A model generated the notes under the pieces. That model saw only the letters and a program-made list of their open reading frames with translations, did not search any database and was not told the DNA's origin. Of a stretch of DNA of 64,000 nucleotides, positions 7,462 to 16,362 are shown in pieces. Numbering within the stretch: the first letter of the stretch is position 1; each line of letters opens with the position of its first letter. This DNA is from Peribacillus frigoritolerans_B (GTDB taxonomy: Bacteria; Bacillota; Bacilli; Bacillales; DSM-1321), in NCBI RefSeq assembly GCF_044762665.1, contig NZ_JBIWES010000002.1, positions 248,001 to 312,000 of the forward strand. The letters run 5' to 3'. The position numbers were made by a program, and so were the translations under genes.

Positions 7462-9531
7462 ATGAGAAGTTTAAAGTATTTGTTTATTTCTTTCTTTATC
7501 ATTTTTCTTGCATTTCCTTCTCATGAAGCAACGGCAGCAGAAGAGAATATAACGATGGAAGTGAAACTGAAGAATTATTTGGGGAATAGAACCAGCGTCA
7601 AAATAACGGCAACCGGTGACTACCGTAAATCAGGGGGAGAGTTATTCATTAAGGCGGGGGAAAATCTGACTTTGAAAGTGGAGTCGGATAAACTTGCCGT
7701 ATACAAAGGTTTTAAGAAAACGGGATCTTATGGTTCCTTTAAGATAATACCAGTTAAACGTGATGCATCATTGTCCATTAATGGCCGTCCGTATCAGGGC
7801 TCATTTTCATTTACAGTGGAGGACGGTTACATCCGGCCAATCAATACTGTTTACATGGAAGATTATCTAAAGGGCGTCGTCCCTCTGGAGATGCCTGCAC
7901 TATGGCATGCCGAGGCCTTAAAAGCACAGGCGGTTGCCGCCCGGACTTATGCACTTCGCCATCAATCCACAATAATTGATGATACGGTTTCTTACCAAGT
8001 ATATGGCGGGGCTGCCGGTCACTATCGAACTAATTCAGCCATTGAACAGACAAAGGGCATGGTAATCAAGCATGATGGCGAAATAATCGAAGCATTCTTT
8101 TCCTCAAGCAATGGAGGAATGACCGAATCGAATTCAAATGTTTGGTCAAGTGGCAACCCCCTTGCATATTTATCTATAAAAGAAGATTTCTTTGATCCGA
8201 AAACCAGTTGGGAGATAACGCTGGACAAGCAGCAAATCGACCTTTCAAAAATGGATTTATCTAAACCGGAAGAATGGTGGACAAGTGTAGAGGAAAAAGA
8301 TAAAACGGTTGTGCCGAAGCTTAAGGTTTGGCTGAAGAATAATGGATATGCGCAGAAAGATATTAAAATAACGGAGATTCCCTTGTTAACATTTTCAGAT
8401 GAAAAAACGGGAGGCCGTGTAACGAAAGGTTCCATCCAATTGAATTTCTATGTAAGGGGTCTCGTTGATGACAGGGGGAAGCTTTTGCAGCAAACGGTTA
8501 AGCTTACTAATGTAGCGGCTTCCAAAATCAGGGGCATGGTTGGGCAAGAGGTGATGAAAAGCTATCTGGTTGACCATTCATCCTCCGGTGACTCCAAAAT
8601 TTCTATTAAAGGGTCAGGATATGGGCATGGTGTCGGGCTAAGTCAGTTTGGGGCGAAAAACAGAGCGGAAGCAGGGCAATCCTATCAAGATATTTTGGGG
8701 TTTTATTATCCTGATACAACTATAGAAAAGGAATATGGACCAGGTGCTGGATCTAAAACGGATCTTGTCGTAAAGGCGGAACCGAATACAGTAAGCATGA
8801 AAGGGAAAACGGATTATTTAAGTGATGAGGTTGGAATCACATACTCCCTAAAAGAAGATGCTGTGGTAACACTCACGATTAAAGATAATAAAGGTAAATC
8901 CTTAGCTACCCCAGTCCATGACCAACCAATGAAAAAGGGTACCCATTCAGCAACCTGGAACACAAAAGCGGTAAGTAACGGTACATATGAAGCAGAAATA
9001 TCAGCAATGGACCGAAGCGGGAATGAAAGTATGGAAACAATGCCGATTAAGATCAGTAAAGATACGTCGGCACCGAAAATCACCGATATCAATACAGCGG
9101 GCGACTATAGTACCGAGAAAGCGAACATAACGTATACAATTAATGAAAACACTAATGTAACAGTGAAAATTAAGAACAGTAAAGGTAAGGTTGTTGGCAT
9201 CCTTTCTGAAAGCCAGTTCAATAAAGGCAGGCAATCCGCAACATGGGATTTCAAAAATATGTCCAACGGGATATATACGGTGACAATCTCAGCTAAGGAT
9301 AAGAGTGACAATCAGAAAACCATTTCAACGAAAATCTCGATTAGGAAGACGACGGGAATAGTGACAGCAAGCGAATTATATATTAAAGAAAACAGAAATG
9401 CATCTTCTGAAACGGTTGGGAATCTATACAGGGATCAATCCATAACGATCTTGGCCCAACAAGATGAGTGGTACAAAGTGAAAAAGGGAAGCCAAATTGG
9501 GTATGTATTAAAAAAACATGTAAAAAAATGA
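7462..9531 (+). CDS. Secreted SpoIID/LytB-domain protein with Ig-like repeats and an SH3 domain
   Basis: A 689-residue protein with a signal peptide (hydrophobic 7-19, AxA-like end near 26). A SpoIID/LytB domain at about 100-425 shows the hallmarks VVPLEMPALWHAEALKAQA and GYGHGVGLSQFGA. Two FlgD-like Ig repeats follow, each with a xKKGTHSATWNTKxVSNGTY-type segment. The last ~65 residues form a bacterial SH3 domain (ITASELYIKENRNASS-like region ending YVLKKHVKK). SpoIID is a lytic transglycosylase; LytB stimulates the amidase LytC. The extracellular multidomain layout suggests a cell-wall-bound hydrolase or amidase modifier; which of the two is unclear. It is a single gene between two terminators. 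The start is the ATG with AAAAGGA directly upstream and AGGAG further back. Confidence 0.8.
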   Translation: MRSLKYLFISFFIIFLAFPSHEATAAEENITMEVKLKNYLGNRTSVKITATGDYRKSGGELFIKAGENLTLKVESDKLAVYKGFKKTGSYGSFKIIPVKRDASLSINGRPYQGSFSFTVEDGYIRPINTVYMEDYLKGVVPLEMPALWHAEALKAQAVAARTYALRHQSTIIDDTVSYQVYGGAAGHYRTNSAIEQTKGMVIKHDGEIIEAFFSSSNGGMTESNSNVWSSGNPLAYLSIKEDFFDPKTSWEITLDKQQIDLSKMDLSKPEEWWTSVEEKDKTVVPKLKVWLKNNGYAQKDIKITEIPLLTFSDEKTGGRVTKGSIQLNFYVRGLVDDRGKLLQQTVKLTNVAASKIRGMVGQEVMKSYLVDHSSSGDSKISIKGSGYGHGVGLSQFGAKNRAEAGQSYQDILGFYYPDTTIEKEYGPGAGSKTDLVVKAEPNTVSMKGKTDYLSDEVGITYSLKEDAVVTLTIKDNKGKSLATPVHDQPMKKGTHSATWNTKAVSNGTYEAEISAMDRSGNESMETMPIKISKDTSAPKITDINTAGDYSTEKANITYTINENTNVTVKIKNSKGKVVGILSESQFNKGRQSATWDFKNMSNGIYTVTISAKDKSDNQKTISTKISIRKTTGIVTASELYIKENRNASSETVGNLYRDQSITILAQQDEWYKVKKGSQIGYVLKKHVKK

Positions 9532-9539
9532 ATGAGCAG

Positions 9540-9566
9540 GACGTCAATCATGGCGTCTTTTTTTGC
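9540..9566 (+). terminator. Terminator of the SpoIID-like gene
   Basis: GACGTCA/TGGCGTC (one G-T pair), loop ATCA, followed by seven T. Confidence 0.8.
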
Positions 9567-9589
9567 TCTTTTTTATTATGGTATTCATC

Positions 9590-9720
9590 AAACTCACTAG
9601 TGAAAAGTGCGAATTCAGAGTGAAATTCGGAACTCACGAGTAAATGCCCCAAATTCACGAGTAAAAGGCGGAAACTCACGAGTAAATGCCCCAAACTCAC
9701 GAGTAAAGCCCCCAAACCTC
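9590..9720. repeat. Degenerate 20-22 bp tandem repeat (AACTCACGAGTAAATGCCCC)
   Basis: About six copies run head to tail: 9590-9611, 9612-9630, 9631-9650, 9651-9671, 9672-9692 and 9693-9713. The conserved part is ACTCACGAGTAAA; the last bases alternate between GCCCC and GGCGG types. The middle ACTC-AC-GAGT is a short inverted repeat, so each unit can form a small hairpin. Similar ACTCACGAGT arrays occur between genes in Bacillus-group genomes (from memory). It lies between the convergent ends of two genes and has no ribosome binding site, so it is not treated as coding. Confidence 0.8.
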
Positions 9721-9788
9721 GCCATAACTTGAGTTAACGGACCTCAATAAAAATGAAAACCGAAAAAAATCCAGTTAATGAGAATCTT

Positions 9789-9823
9789 AAAAGAGGAATG
9801 ATGTATTCATTCCTCTTTTGTTT
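9789..9823 (-). terminator. Terminator of the alkaline phosphatase gene
   Basis: A perfect 13-bp stem AAAAGAGGAATGA/TCATTCCTCTTTT with a 5-base loop. It overlaps the phosphatase stop codon, and A-rich sequence on the plus strand gives a U-tail for minus-strand RNA. Confidence 0.75.
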
Positions 9824-11231
9824 TATGCTGACCGGGTGTGAACGGAACACCGGCGGCCTTTGTAATGATTTTTGAGATATCGGTATTTTCAATGACTCCA
9901 TCAAAGGCTTCACTGCCTGGACCCGAGGCGAAAACGGGGATCATATTGGCTGTGTGCCCTCCTGTGGAACTGGCCGCCCGTGTGCTTCGATCAGCTACGC
10001 CCGCCTTATGGTGCCTGGCGATGGTGCTTCCGATTTCCCAATCTATTTGATGCTGCGGATAAACTAGCGTTTTATTCTTTCTTACGTTATCGATGAATTG
10101 ATCGACTTCCTGATCCGTAAGGGATATATGTGCATACTTTTTGAATGTGGAAACGACACTTTCTGGATTGATTTCATTATTTTTATCGAATGTTAGCTGT
10201 TTCGACATATATTCAGATGAAACCCTGATTTTTTTCAATGCAGTGATATCCATTGTTTCAGAAGCGGAGGTCCCCATTGTTTCGTGGTCTGCAAGAACCA
10301 CGATCAACGTATCATTTCGATTTTTTGCCCAATTTACAACCTCTTTCACGGTTTGGTCAAATTCGATCGTTTCTTTCCATATTCCAGTGATGTCGGCTGC
10401 ATGCTCCATATGGTCAATACGCGCACCTTCTGCCATCAAGAAAAATCCCTTATCACCCCGGGATAAAATATCCAAAGCTTTGGATGTCATTTCGGGCAAG
10501 GATGGCTCTTGAGAATGTAATACTTCTTTATCCAGTTTAAAATTCATATAGGTAGGGTGAAATAATCCTAAAAGTTTTTCCGGTTCATTAATGGAACTAA
10601 GTTCTTCTTTAGTCGTCGTAATCCCATAGCCAGCTTGTTTAAATTTAGCGATTAAATCCTCGCCATTCTGCTTCTCCGCCTCGAAATAACTGGCACCTCC
10701 GCCGAGAATGACGTCGATTCGTTTATCAAAGAGCTGCCTTGCGATATTTGCGCCACCTGTCCAGCGGTTAGGCACACTTGCACCAAAGGCAGCGGGTGTG
10801 GCATCGACTACCGTATTGGTTGAGATGATCCCGACTTTTTTTCCTTCGTTCTGAAAAGCGTCCAATACACTATCCACCTCGGAACCATTGGCATCGACAC
10901 CGATTGATTCATTGTTGGTTTTTATACCAGTGGCAATCGCTGACCCTCCTGCTGCCGAGTCAGTGACGTAATTATTGGCGGAATACGTGCGCATCAGGGC
11001 AACATGCTCCAGTTTTTCCAAATGCAGTACACCTGTCTTTCCATATTCCAATTGCCGGGCAATTTCTATTGCCCCTAACCCCATGCCGTCGCCAATCAGC
11101 AATATGACATTCTTGGGGGTGTTTTGTGTTTCTGCTTGAATAGGGGAACTCATGCAAATAAAGCAAATTATAAGAACCAATAATCCAAAACGATGCGGCT
11201 GTGCAAGTTTATGTCTGGATGTCTTATTCAT
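9807..11231 (-). CDS. Secreted alkaline phosphatase
   Basis: A 474-residue protein from the ATG at 11231, preceded by TGGAGG. The open frame extends 47 codons further upstream, without a ribosome binding site and through a U-rich stretch. A signal peptide ends near SSPIQAE. Metal and active-site motifs of the PhoA family are present: VILLIGDGMG, the serine nucleophile in TDSAAGG, EGARIDHMEHA, ADHETMG and TGGHTANMIPVFASGPG. The enzyme releases phosphate from organic monoesters outside the membrane and is usually induced by PhoPR under phosphate limitation. No clear PhoP box was seen in front of it. Which of the B. subtilis paralogues (PhoA, PhoB) is closer cannot be told by eye. Confidence 0.88.
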   Translation of the reverse strand: MNKTSRHKLAQPHRFGLLVLIICFICMSSPIQAETQNTPKNVILLIGDGMGLGAIEIARQLEYGKTGVLHLEKLEHVALMRTYSANNYVTDSAAGGSAIATGIKTNNESIGVDANGSEVDSVLDAFQNEGKKVGIISTNTVVDATPAAFGASVPNRWTGGANIARQLFDKRIDVILGGGASYFEAEKQNGEDLIAKFKQAGYGITTTKEELSSINEPEKLLGLFHPTYMNFKLDKEVLHSQEPSLPEMTSKALDILSRGDKGFFLMAEGARIDHMEHAADITGIWKETIEFDQTVKEVVNWAKNRNDTLIVVLADHETMGTSASETMDITALKKIRVSSEYMSKQLTFDKNNEINPESVVSTFKKYAHISLTDQEVDQFIDNVRKNKTLVYPQHQIDWEIGSTIARHHKAGVADRSTRAASSTGGHTANMIPVFASGPGSEAFDGVIENTDISKIITKAAGVPFTPGQHKTKEE

Positions 11232-11484
11232 CTGTAATCCTCCATTGGGTGAAAGTCTTTCTATTATTTGTTTAAATGGATAAAAAAACCCCTCCCTTAT
11301 ATTCAGGATGGAGCTAATCTTTTTAGCGCTGTTAGCGGCATCCAGTCGGTTTTTGCGTAATTTATCTTTCAAAAAAAGAAAGAATTTCTATATAATTACA
11401 ATGTGAGTGATAATTTAAACAGTAAATACTTAACTGATATAATTTCACTAAAGTTCAATTGAGATAATAGGAGAGAAAACCCTT

Positions 11485-13854
11485 ATGCTATCCAGTATGA
11501 AAAAGTTCTTCAAAGAAGGTTCTAAAGACTTGAAGAGAATTTATAAGTTGGTAGAAGAAGTGAATAGGCTAGAGGGTAAATATGAAAGATATTCTGATCT
11601 GGAATTAAGCGGAATGAAGGATAGGTTTAAAAGCATATTGGATGCTGGTGATAATATATTGGATATACAAGCCGAAGCTTTTGCGGTCGTGAGGGAGGCT
11701 TCCAAGCGAGTATTGAATCTTAGGCACCATGATGTTCAGCTTGCAGGCGGTTTTGTCTTGATTGAAGGGGGCATTGCACAAATGAATACGGGCGAGGGGA
11801 AGACACTTGTCTCTACTTTGCCTAGCTATTTACATGCACTGTACGGAAATGGTGTGCATATTATAACGGCCAATGAATATTTGGCCAAACGTGATAAAGA
11901 GTTAATGGGACAGATTCATGAATTTCTAGGATTGTCGGTTGGTTTGAACATTTCCCAAATGGGACCTTCCGAGAAACGTGAAGCGTATGCGGCAGATATC
12001 ACGTATGGGACGGCAACAGAGTTCGGTTTTGATTATTTGCGGGATAATCTGGTTTATCGAAGGGAAGACAAGGTTCAAAGAGGACACCGATTTGCCATTA
12101 TCGATGAGATTGACAGCATCTTGATTGATGAAGCAAGGACACCATTAATCATTGCGGGCAGGGCAAGCGACGGAACCGAGCTTCACCGGATCACGGCGCA
12201 AATGATGAAGACATTTATAGAAAAGGATGATTACGGGATTTTCATCGAGTCAAGGTCCGCCTTTTTCACGGATCAAGGTGCTTCCAAGATTGAAGAGGCC
12301 TTTGGTATCGACAATCTGTATGGAATGGAACATCAAGAGTTATTACATAATGTTACACAGGCGCTAAAAGCCCATGCAATCATGAAAATGGATGTGGACT
12401 ACATTGTCATCGATGGAAAGATTGCAATCATCGATAAATTCACAGGCAGGGTGATGGAAGGGCGAAGCTTCAGTGATGGGCTTCATCAAGCAATTGAGGC
12501 AAAAGAGGGATTGGAGATTTCCGAAGAGAATGAAACACAGGCTATGATTTCCGTCCAAAATTATTTTCGATTATATCATTCAATGTCTGGGATGACAGGG
12601 AGTGCCATACCATCAAAGTCTGAGTTCCAGGAAATATATCAGCTCCCCGTCATTGAAATCCCAACTAATGTGCCTATTATTCGAGTTGATGAGGTTGATT
12701 TGATTTATAAAGATGAAACCAGCAAAATCAACAAAATCGTCACGGAAGTAAAACGGATTCATGAAGGAGGCAGACCTATCCTGATCGGGACGATCTCCAT
12801 TGAGCAATCTGAAAAAATTTCGGTTCATCTGGACAATCGGAAAATTAAACATCAAATCCTTAATGCAAAGACTGAAGAGGATGAAGCGGAAATCATTGCG
12901 AATGCTGGGCAAAAAAATCAAGTGATGCTGGCTACGAACATGGCTGGGAGAGGAACGGATATATTACTTGGGAATGGTGTCAAGGAATTGGGCGGCCTTC
13001 ATATTATCGGTACGGAGCGACACGAAAGCCGTCGGATCGATATGCAGCTAAGAGGACGTTCCGGCCGGCAGGGTGATCCTGGTTCAACACAATTCATCAT
13101 TTCTTTGGAAGATGATTTGTTTGATTTTTATGATGAAGAAGAAATCGGACGTTATATCAAGAAAATCAAAACGGATGAAAATGGGTTGGTGCTGAGCCCT
13201 GCACCCGATAAATTCGTTAAAATGGTTCAGGAAACGGTAGAGCAGATGCATCAATCAAGCCGATACCATTTATTGAAGTTAGAGCATGCATTAAATGAGC
13301 AGAGTAAAATCATCTATGCCATGAGGGATCGGATTCTGGATGTGGAGCCTGTTCGGATGTCGGACATTTTACTTGAATACATAGAAAAGTACATTACTCG
13401 GCTCACTTACCGTGAACATTTAGCGGAGCCTGATTCCTCTGCCTTTATGGAAGAGCTATCCCTTGTTTTCCTGTCATTAGGTTGGCAGGCAAGTGATTTG
13501 CAGGATATAGAAGGTCAAATTCAAGGAAAGGCGTTGGAGGCTTTAGGTGAATTGGAATCGAGACTGGTGATCTTTCAAGACGATGCAGAATGGGGAAATC
13601 AGTTGCGCGCATTCATGCTGCAGCACATCGATACAAATTGGATGAACCATTTAGATGAAATGAACAGTATGAAGGAAGGCATTGGTTTAAGCGGATATGG
13701 TCAGCAGGACCCATATACGTTGTTTGAAAAAGCAGCTCTCAGTCAATTCAACCTTCTATTAAGTAAAATTGAGGCGGAGATAAGCATCCGTTTTATGGAC
13801 TATATTAAAAGCAATCAGGAAGATGCAGCTTCTTTGGAGGGTGAGGAACGATGA
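11485..13854 (+). CDS. secA2: Accessory Sec translocase ATPase SecA2
   Basis: A 789-residue SecA paralogue; the canonical secA of the same genome is at 57712. The Walker A box is MNTGEGKTL and the Walker B region IDEIDSILIDEARTPLI. The second helicase domain is conserved (TNMAGRGTDILLGNG, LRGRSGRQGDPGSTQF). The C-terminal zinc/SecB-binding tail of housekeeping SecA is absent. In Bacillus anthracis a SecA2 of about 786 residues, paired with SlaP, exports S-layer proteins; the next gene here is a SLAP-domain protein overlapping by 4 bases, so the same job is inferred. The start follows TAGGAGAG. No S-layer gene is in the window. Confidence 0.9.
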   Translation: MLSSMKKFFKEGSKDLKRIYKLVEEVNRLEGKYERYSDLELSGMKDRFKSILDAGDNILDIQAEAFAVVREASKRVLNLRHHDVQLAGGFVLIEGGIAQMNTGEGKTLVSTLPSYLHALYGNGVHIITANEYLAKRDKELMGQIHEFLGLSVGLNISQMGPSEKREAYAADITYGTATEFGFDYLRDNLVYRREDKVQRGHRFAIIDEIDSILIDEARTPLIIAGRASDGTELHRITAQMMKTFIEKDDYGIFIESRSAFFTDQGASKIEEAFGIDNLYGMEHQELLHNVTQALKAHAIMKMDVDYIVIDGKIAIIDKFTGRVMEGRSFSDGLHQAIEAKEGLEISEENETQAMISVQNYFRLYHSMSGMTGSAIPSKSEFQEIYQLPVIEIPTNVPIIRVDEVDLIYKDETSKINKIVTEVKRIHEGGRPILIGTISIEQSEKISVHLDNRKIKHQILNAKTEEDEAEIIANAGQKNQVMLATNMAGRGTDILLGNGVKELGGLHIIGTERHESRRIDMQLRGRSGRQGDPGSTQFIISLEDDLFDFYDEEEIGRYIKKIKTDENGLVLSPAPDKFVKMVQETVEQMHQSSRYHLLKLEHALNEQSKIIYAMRDRILDVEPVRMSDILLEYIEKYITRLTYREHLAEPDSSAFMEELSLVFLSLGWQASDLQDIEGQIQGKALEALGELESRLVIFQDDAEWGNQLRAFMLQHIDTNWMNHLDEMNSMKEGIGLSGYGQQDPYTLFEKAALSQFNLLLSKIEAEISIRFMDYIKSNQEDAASLEGEER

Positions 13855-14312
13855 GTTTATGGGGAAAAAGGGATAATGCAGCTTCAGATGTATATAAGTT
13901 AACAGATCAGGATGACACCGTTCATACTGTGCTGATGTTTCATAAGGGGTGGGATATTTCCAAGCAAGAGGAATATGTATATAAATTCCACCATCAAAGG
14001 CTGCCTGCATTAAAACCGAACCAAATTTCTATATCCGGCATGAAGCTGACTAGGGTGGAAGATGATGTAATCATAGAGGCTTTTCTACGAAATTCAATAG
14101 AGAAAGCTGTCAGGTTTGATATCGTGGATTTACTTTTAGTTGATGGTGATGGAAAAATACTGGCAAAAAAGACATTCGATTTCACAGAGCTTGGTGAGAT
14201 ACCAGCACTTTCAAGCATGCCATGGCGTTTCTTATTCGAGGAAGGAGATATTTTGGCCGAATCAATCCCTGATGAAGGTTGGAAGATTGCTTTTGAATGG
14301 AAGAGAAAGTAG
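13851..14312 (+). CDS. SLAP-domain protein, accessory Sec S-layer assembly partner (SlaP-like)
   Basis: A 153-residue cytoplasmic protein with no signal or membrane segment. It resembles the duplicated SLAP domain of B. anthracis SlaP (LPALKPNQISISGM..., MPWRFLFEEGDI, EGWKIAFE), but only one clear copy is present, making it about half the usual SlaP length. The start ATG overlaps the secA2 stop (ATGA), so the two are translationally coupled and should act together. The assignment rests on motif resemblance plus the neighbour. A terminator follows at 14371. Confidence 0.75.
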   Translation: MSLWGKRDNAASDVYKLTDQDDTVHTVLMFHKGWDISKQEEYVYKFHHQRLPALKPNQISISGMKLTRVEDDVIIEAFLRNSIEKAVRFDIVDLLLVDGDGKILAKKTFDFTELGEIPALSSMPWRFLFEEGDILAESIPDEGWKIAFEWKRK

Positions 14313-14370
14313 GAAAACAACCGCATGATCTTGCGGCAATCTGCAGCTTTTTGCCGGAGTGCCAAAGCAA

Positions 14371-14405
14371 AGCCGTCATCCTTTTAGTGATGAAGGCTTT
14401 TTGTT
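14371..14405 (+). terminator. Terminator of the secA2-slaP operon
   Basis: AGCC-g-TCATC/GATGA-a-GGCT hairpin followed by TTTTTG. Confidence 0.75.
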
Positions 14406-14554
14406 TATAAGGGAAGTCATTAGTGCTAAATATTTATGCCGTTTTCTGTGTGCAATTTCTCATAAATGGCAACGCTAAGTAATATTTATAAGTAATCTTC
14501 CGCAATCAGGCTTAACGAAGGCTTGGTAATAATGAAGAGGAAAGTGGCAGGAGC

Positions 14555-16342
14555 ATGAAGAATAACCTGAATCAACGATTGAAGGAGAGGCTATTTGAAT
14601 TATTGTCATTCTCAATCGTGGCCATACTTTTCATTTATACGAATGATAGGATGGGTAACGATCTTTCTATTGGAATAATTACGATAATCATCGGTGTTGC
14701 CGGTTTTATTGTTTATCTGAAGGAATGGATTTCGAATGGAATCGTAAAGGGCACCATTTTTTCAGTTTTCCTTCTTTCGATCATGGCCTTTTTCCTTGGG
14801 GACATCTGGTTTTATCGTTATTATTCGACACCTATAACATCCTATATGTGGATGCAAAAAAGCAACCTGAATGGGCTTGGTGAAAGTATATTCAGTATGA
14901 TGGAAATGAAGGATGCGATCTTTCTTCTGACAGGCATTCCAATTGCTGAGTCATTTGTGAAGAAAAAATACCCCCTCAAGCATATGGCACTTGTGCCGGC
15001 CGTAATATTCCTGATGATAGCAGGATTAAAACCGATCAAGAATATCTTTATCGACAAAGTGGATATAACCATGCGTTATGAGGCGAATACCTTCTTGCGA
15101 AACTGGGGTCCCATCGGTCATCATGCATTGGATACGTATGCCTATTTTACCGACTTGGGAAGGCATGGAATGTCTTCGGAAGAAACGAAGGCAGTTTCTG
15201 AACACTTCAATAGAAAGAAAAGAAAGGAAAATGCCCATTCTGGATCCTTGGAGGGGAAGAATCTCATTATCATCCAGGTGGAATCTTTACAGGCGTTTCC
15301 GCTCTTTCAAACCAGTGCCGGGCAGGAGGTCACGCCATTCATGAATGAACTGGCGAAAGGGGGATTGTATTTCCCGCGTGTATACCCGCAGACGGTATTT
15401 GGAAATTCATCTGATGGTGAGCTTATCGTGAATACCGGACTATTTCCTTTAAAGCAAGGTGCGACCTTTTTTCGGTTCCCTTATAATGATTTTCCTGGTC
15501 TTGCCACGGAATTAAAGAAGTCGGATTATCAAAGTTTTGCTTTCCACGGAGATGAAGAAGACTTTTGGAATAGGCAGCATGCATATCCCTCGCTAGGTTT
15601 TGATGACTATCTTTCCATAGAGGATATGCAGCAGGATGAGATGATTTCGATGGGCTTGGGAGACCGCAGTTTTTTCAACCAAAGCTATGATTTCTTAAAA
15701 GATAAACAAAACCCCTATTACGCTTTTTTCGTTACTTTGACCAGCCATGTACCTTTTTCACTGCCGAAGGAACAGATAACATTGAAGTCTGAAGTTGGAA
15801 AAGAGAATAGTTACCTGACTAAATATTTTGAAGCGATTCATTATACAGATTCAGCAATCGGGGATTTCGTGAAGAAGTTGAAGGACGGCGGGAAGTTGAA
15901 AGACAGCGTGATTGTCATTTACGGAGATCATGATGGGCTATTTTTAAAAGATAAACACGAGGTTGAAGCGTATTACGGTAGTAGAATTAGCGATGAAGAG
16001 TGGATTGAAAAATATATGCCCATTCCCGTGATCATTTATCAGGAGGGTATGAAAGGGAGAACGATTGATAAGGTAGCGGGCCAAATCGATATTCTGCCCA
16101 CTCTATATGATCTGTTCAATATAAAGAGTACTTCATACTTTGGAGAGAGCATGCTGGATGGCGAAGAGGGTGATGCCTTGATATTAAAAGGGGATTATGG
16201 TTCTCAAATGAAAATAAATGGGGAAGGGAAGGTCGAAGGATTTTCACCAGAAGACCAAAAGGAGATTGATCTGAGTGATCAAGTGATACGTTCCGATTAC
16301 TTTAAACAAAGTGAGAAAAAGGTAAATAAGGAGGATGACTGA
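14555..16342 (+). CDS. LTA synthase-like membrane phosphoglycerol transferase
   Basis: A 595-residue protein with five predicted membrane helices in the first ~165 residues and an extracellular sulfatase-fold domain from about 233. Metal and catalytic motifs are recognisable: IIIQVESLQ (Glu 243), VFGNSSDGEL and VIYGDHDGLFL. The enzyme class polymerises or primes glycerol phosphate from phosphatidylglycerol to make lipoteichoic acid. At the position where LtaS-type enzymes carry the nucleophile threonine (G-x-TSD), this protein reads GNS285-SD, i.e. serine. B. subtilis has four paralogues (LtaS, YfnI, YqgS, YvgJ), so synthase or primase cannot be settled. Upstream, AGAGGAAAGTGGCAGGAGC includes a GGAG site near the ATG. 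Confidence 0.82.
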   Translation: MKNNLNQRLKERLFELLSFSIVAILFIYTNDRMGNDLSIGIITIIIGVAGFIVYLKEWISNGIVKGTIFSVFLLSIMAFFLGDIWFYRYYSTPITSYMWMQKSNLNGLGESIFSMMEMKDAIFLLTGIPIAESFVKKKYPLKHMALVPAVIFLMIAGLKPIKNIFIDKVDITMRYEANTFLRNWGPIGHHALDTYAYFTDLGRHGMSSEETKAVSEHFNRKKRKENAHSGSLEGKNLIIIQVESLQAFPLFQTSAGQEVTPFMNELAKGGLYFPRVYPQTVFGNSSDGELIVNTGLFPLKQGATFFRFPYNDFPGLATELKKSDYQSFAFHGDEEDFWNRQHAYPSLGFDDYLSIEDMQQDEMISMGLGDRSFFNQSYDFLKDKQNPYYAFFVTLTSHVPFSLPKEQITLKSEVGKENSYLTKYFEAIHYTDSAIGDFVKKLKDGGKLKDSVIVIYGDHDGLFLKDKHEVEAYYGSRISDEEWIEKYMPIPVIIYQEGMKGRTIDKVAGQIDILPTLYDLFNIKSTSYFGESMLDGEEGDALILKGDYGSQMKINGEGKVEGFSPEDQKEIDLSDQVIRSDYFKQSEKKVNKEDD

Positions 16343-16360
16343 TAAAAGCCATCCTCCTTC
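16328..16360. terminator. Shared terminator between convergent LTA-synthase-like and LCP genes
   Basis: AAGGAGGATG/CATCCTCCTT 10-bp stem that contains the stop of the left gene. Weak T-tails on both sides. Confidence 0.6.
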
Positions 16361-16362
16361 CA

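Noticed and set aside
11280..11372. N-terminal extension of the alkaline phosphatase to 11372
   Set aside because: It would put 47 residues before a normal signal peptide and lacks a ribosome binding site, whereas TGGAGG precedes the ATG at 11231.
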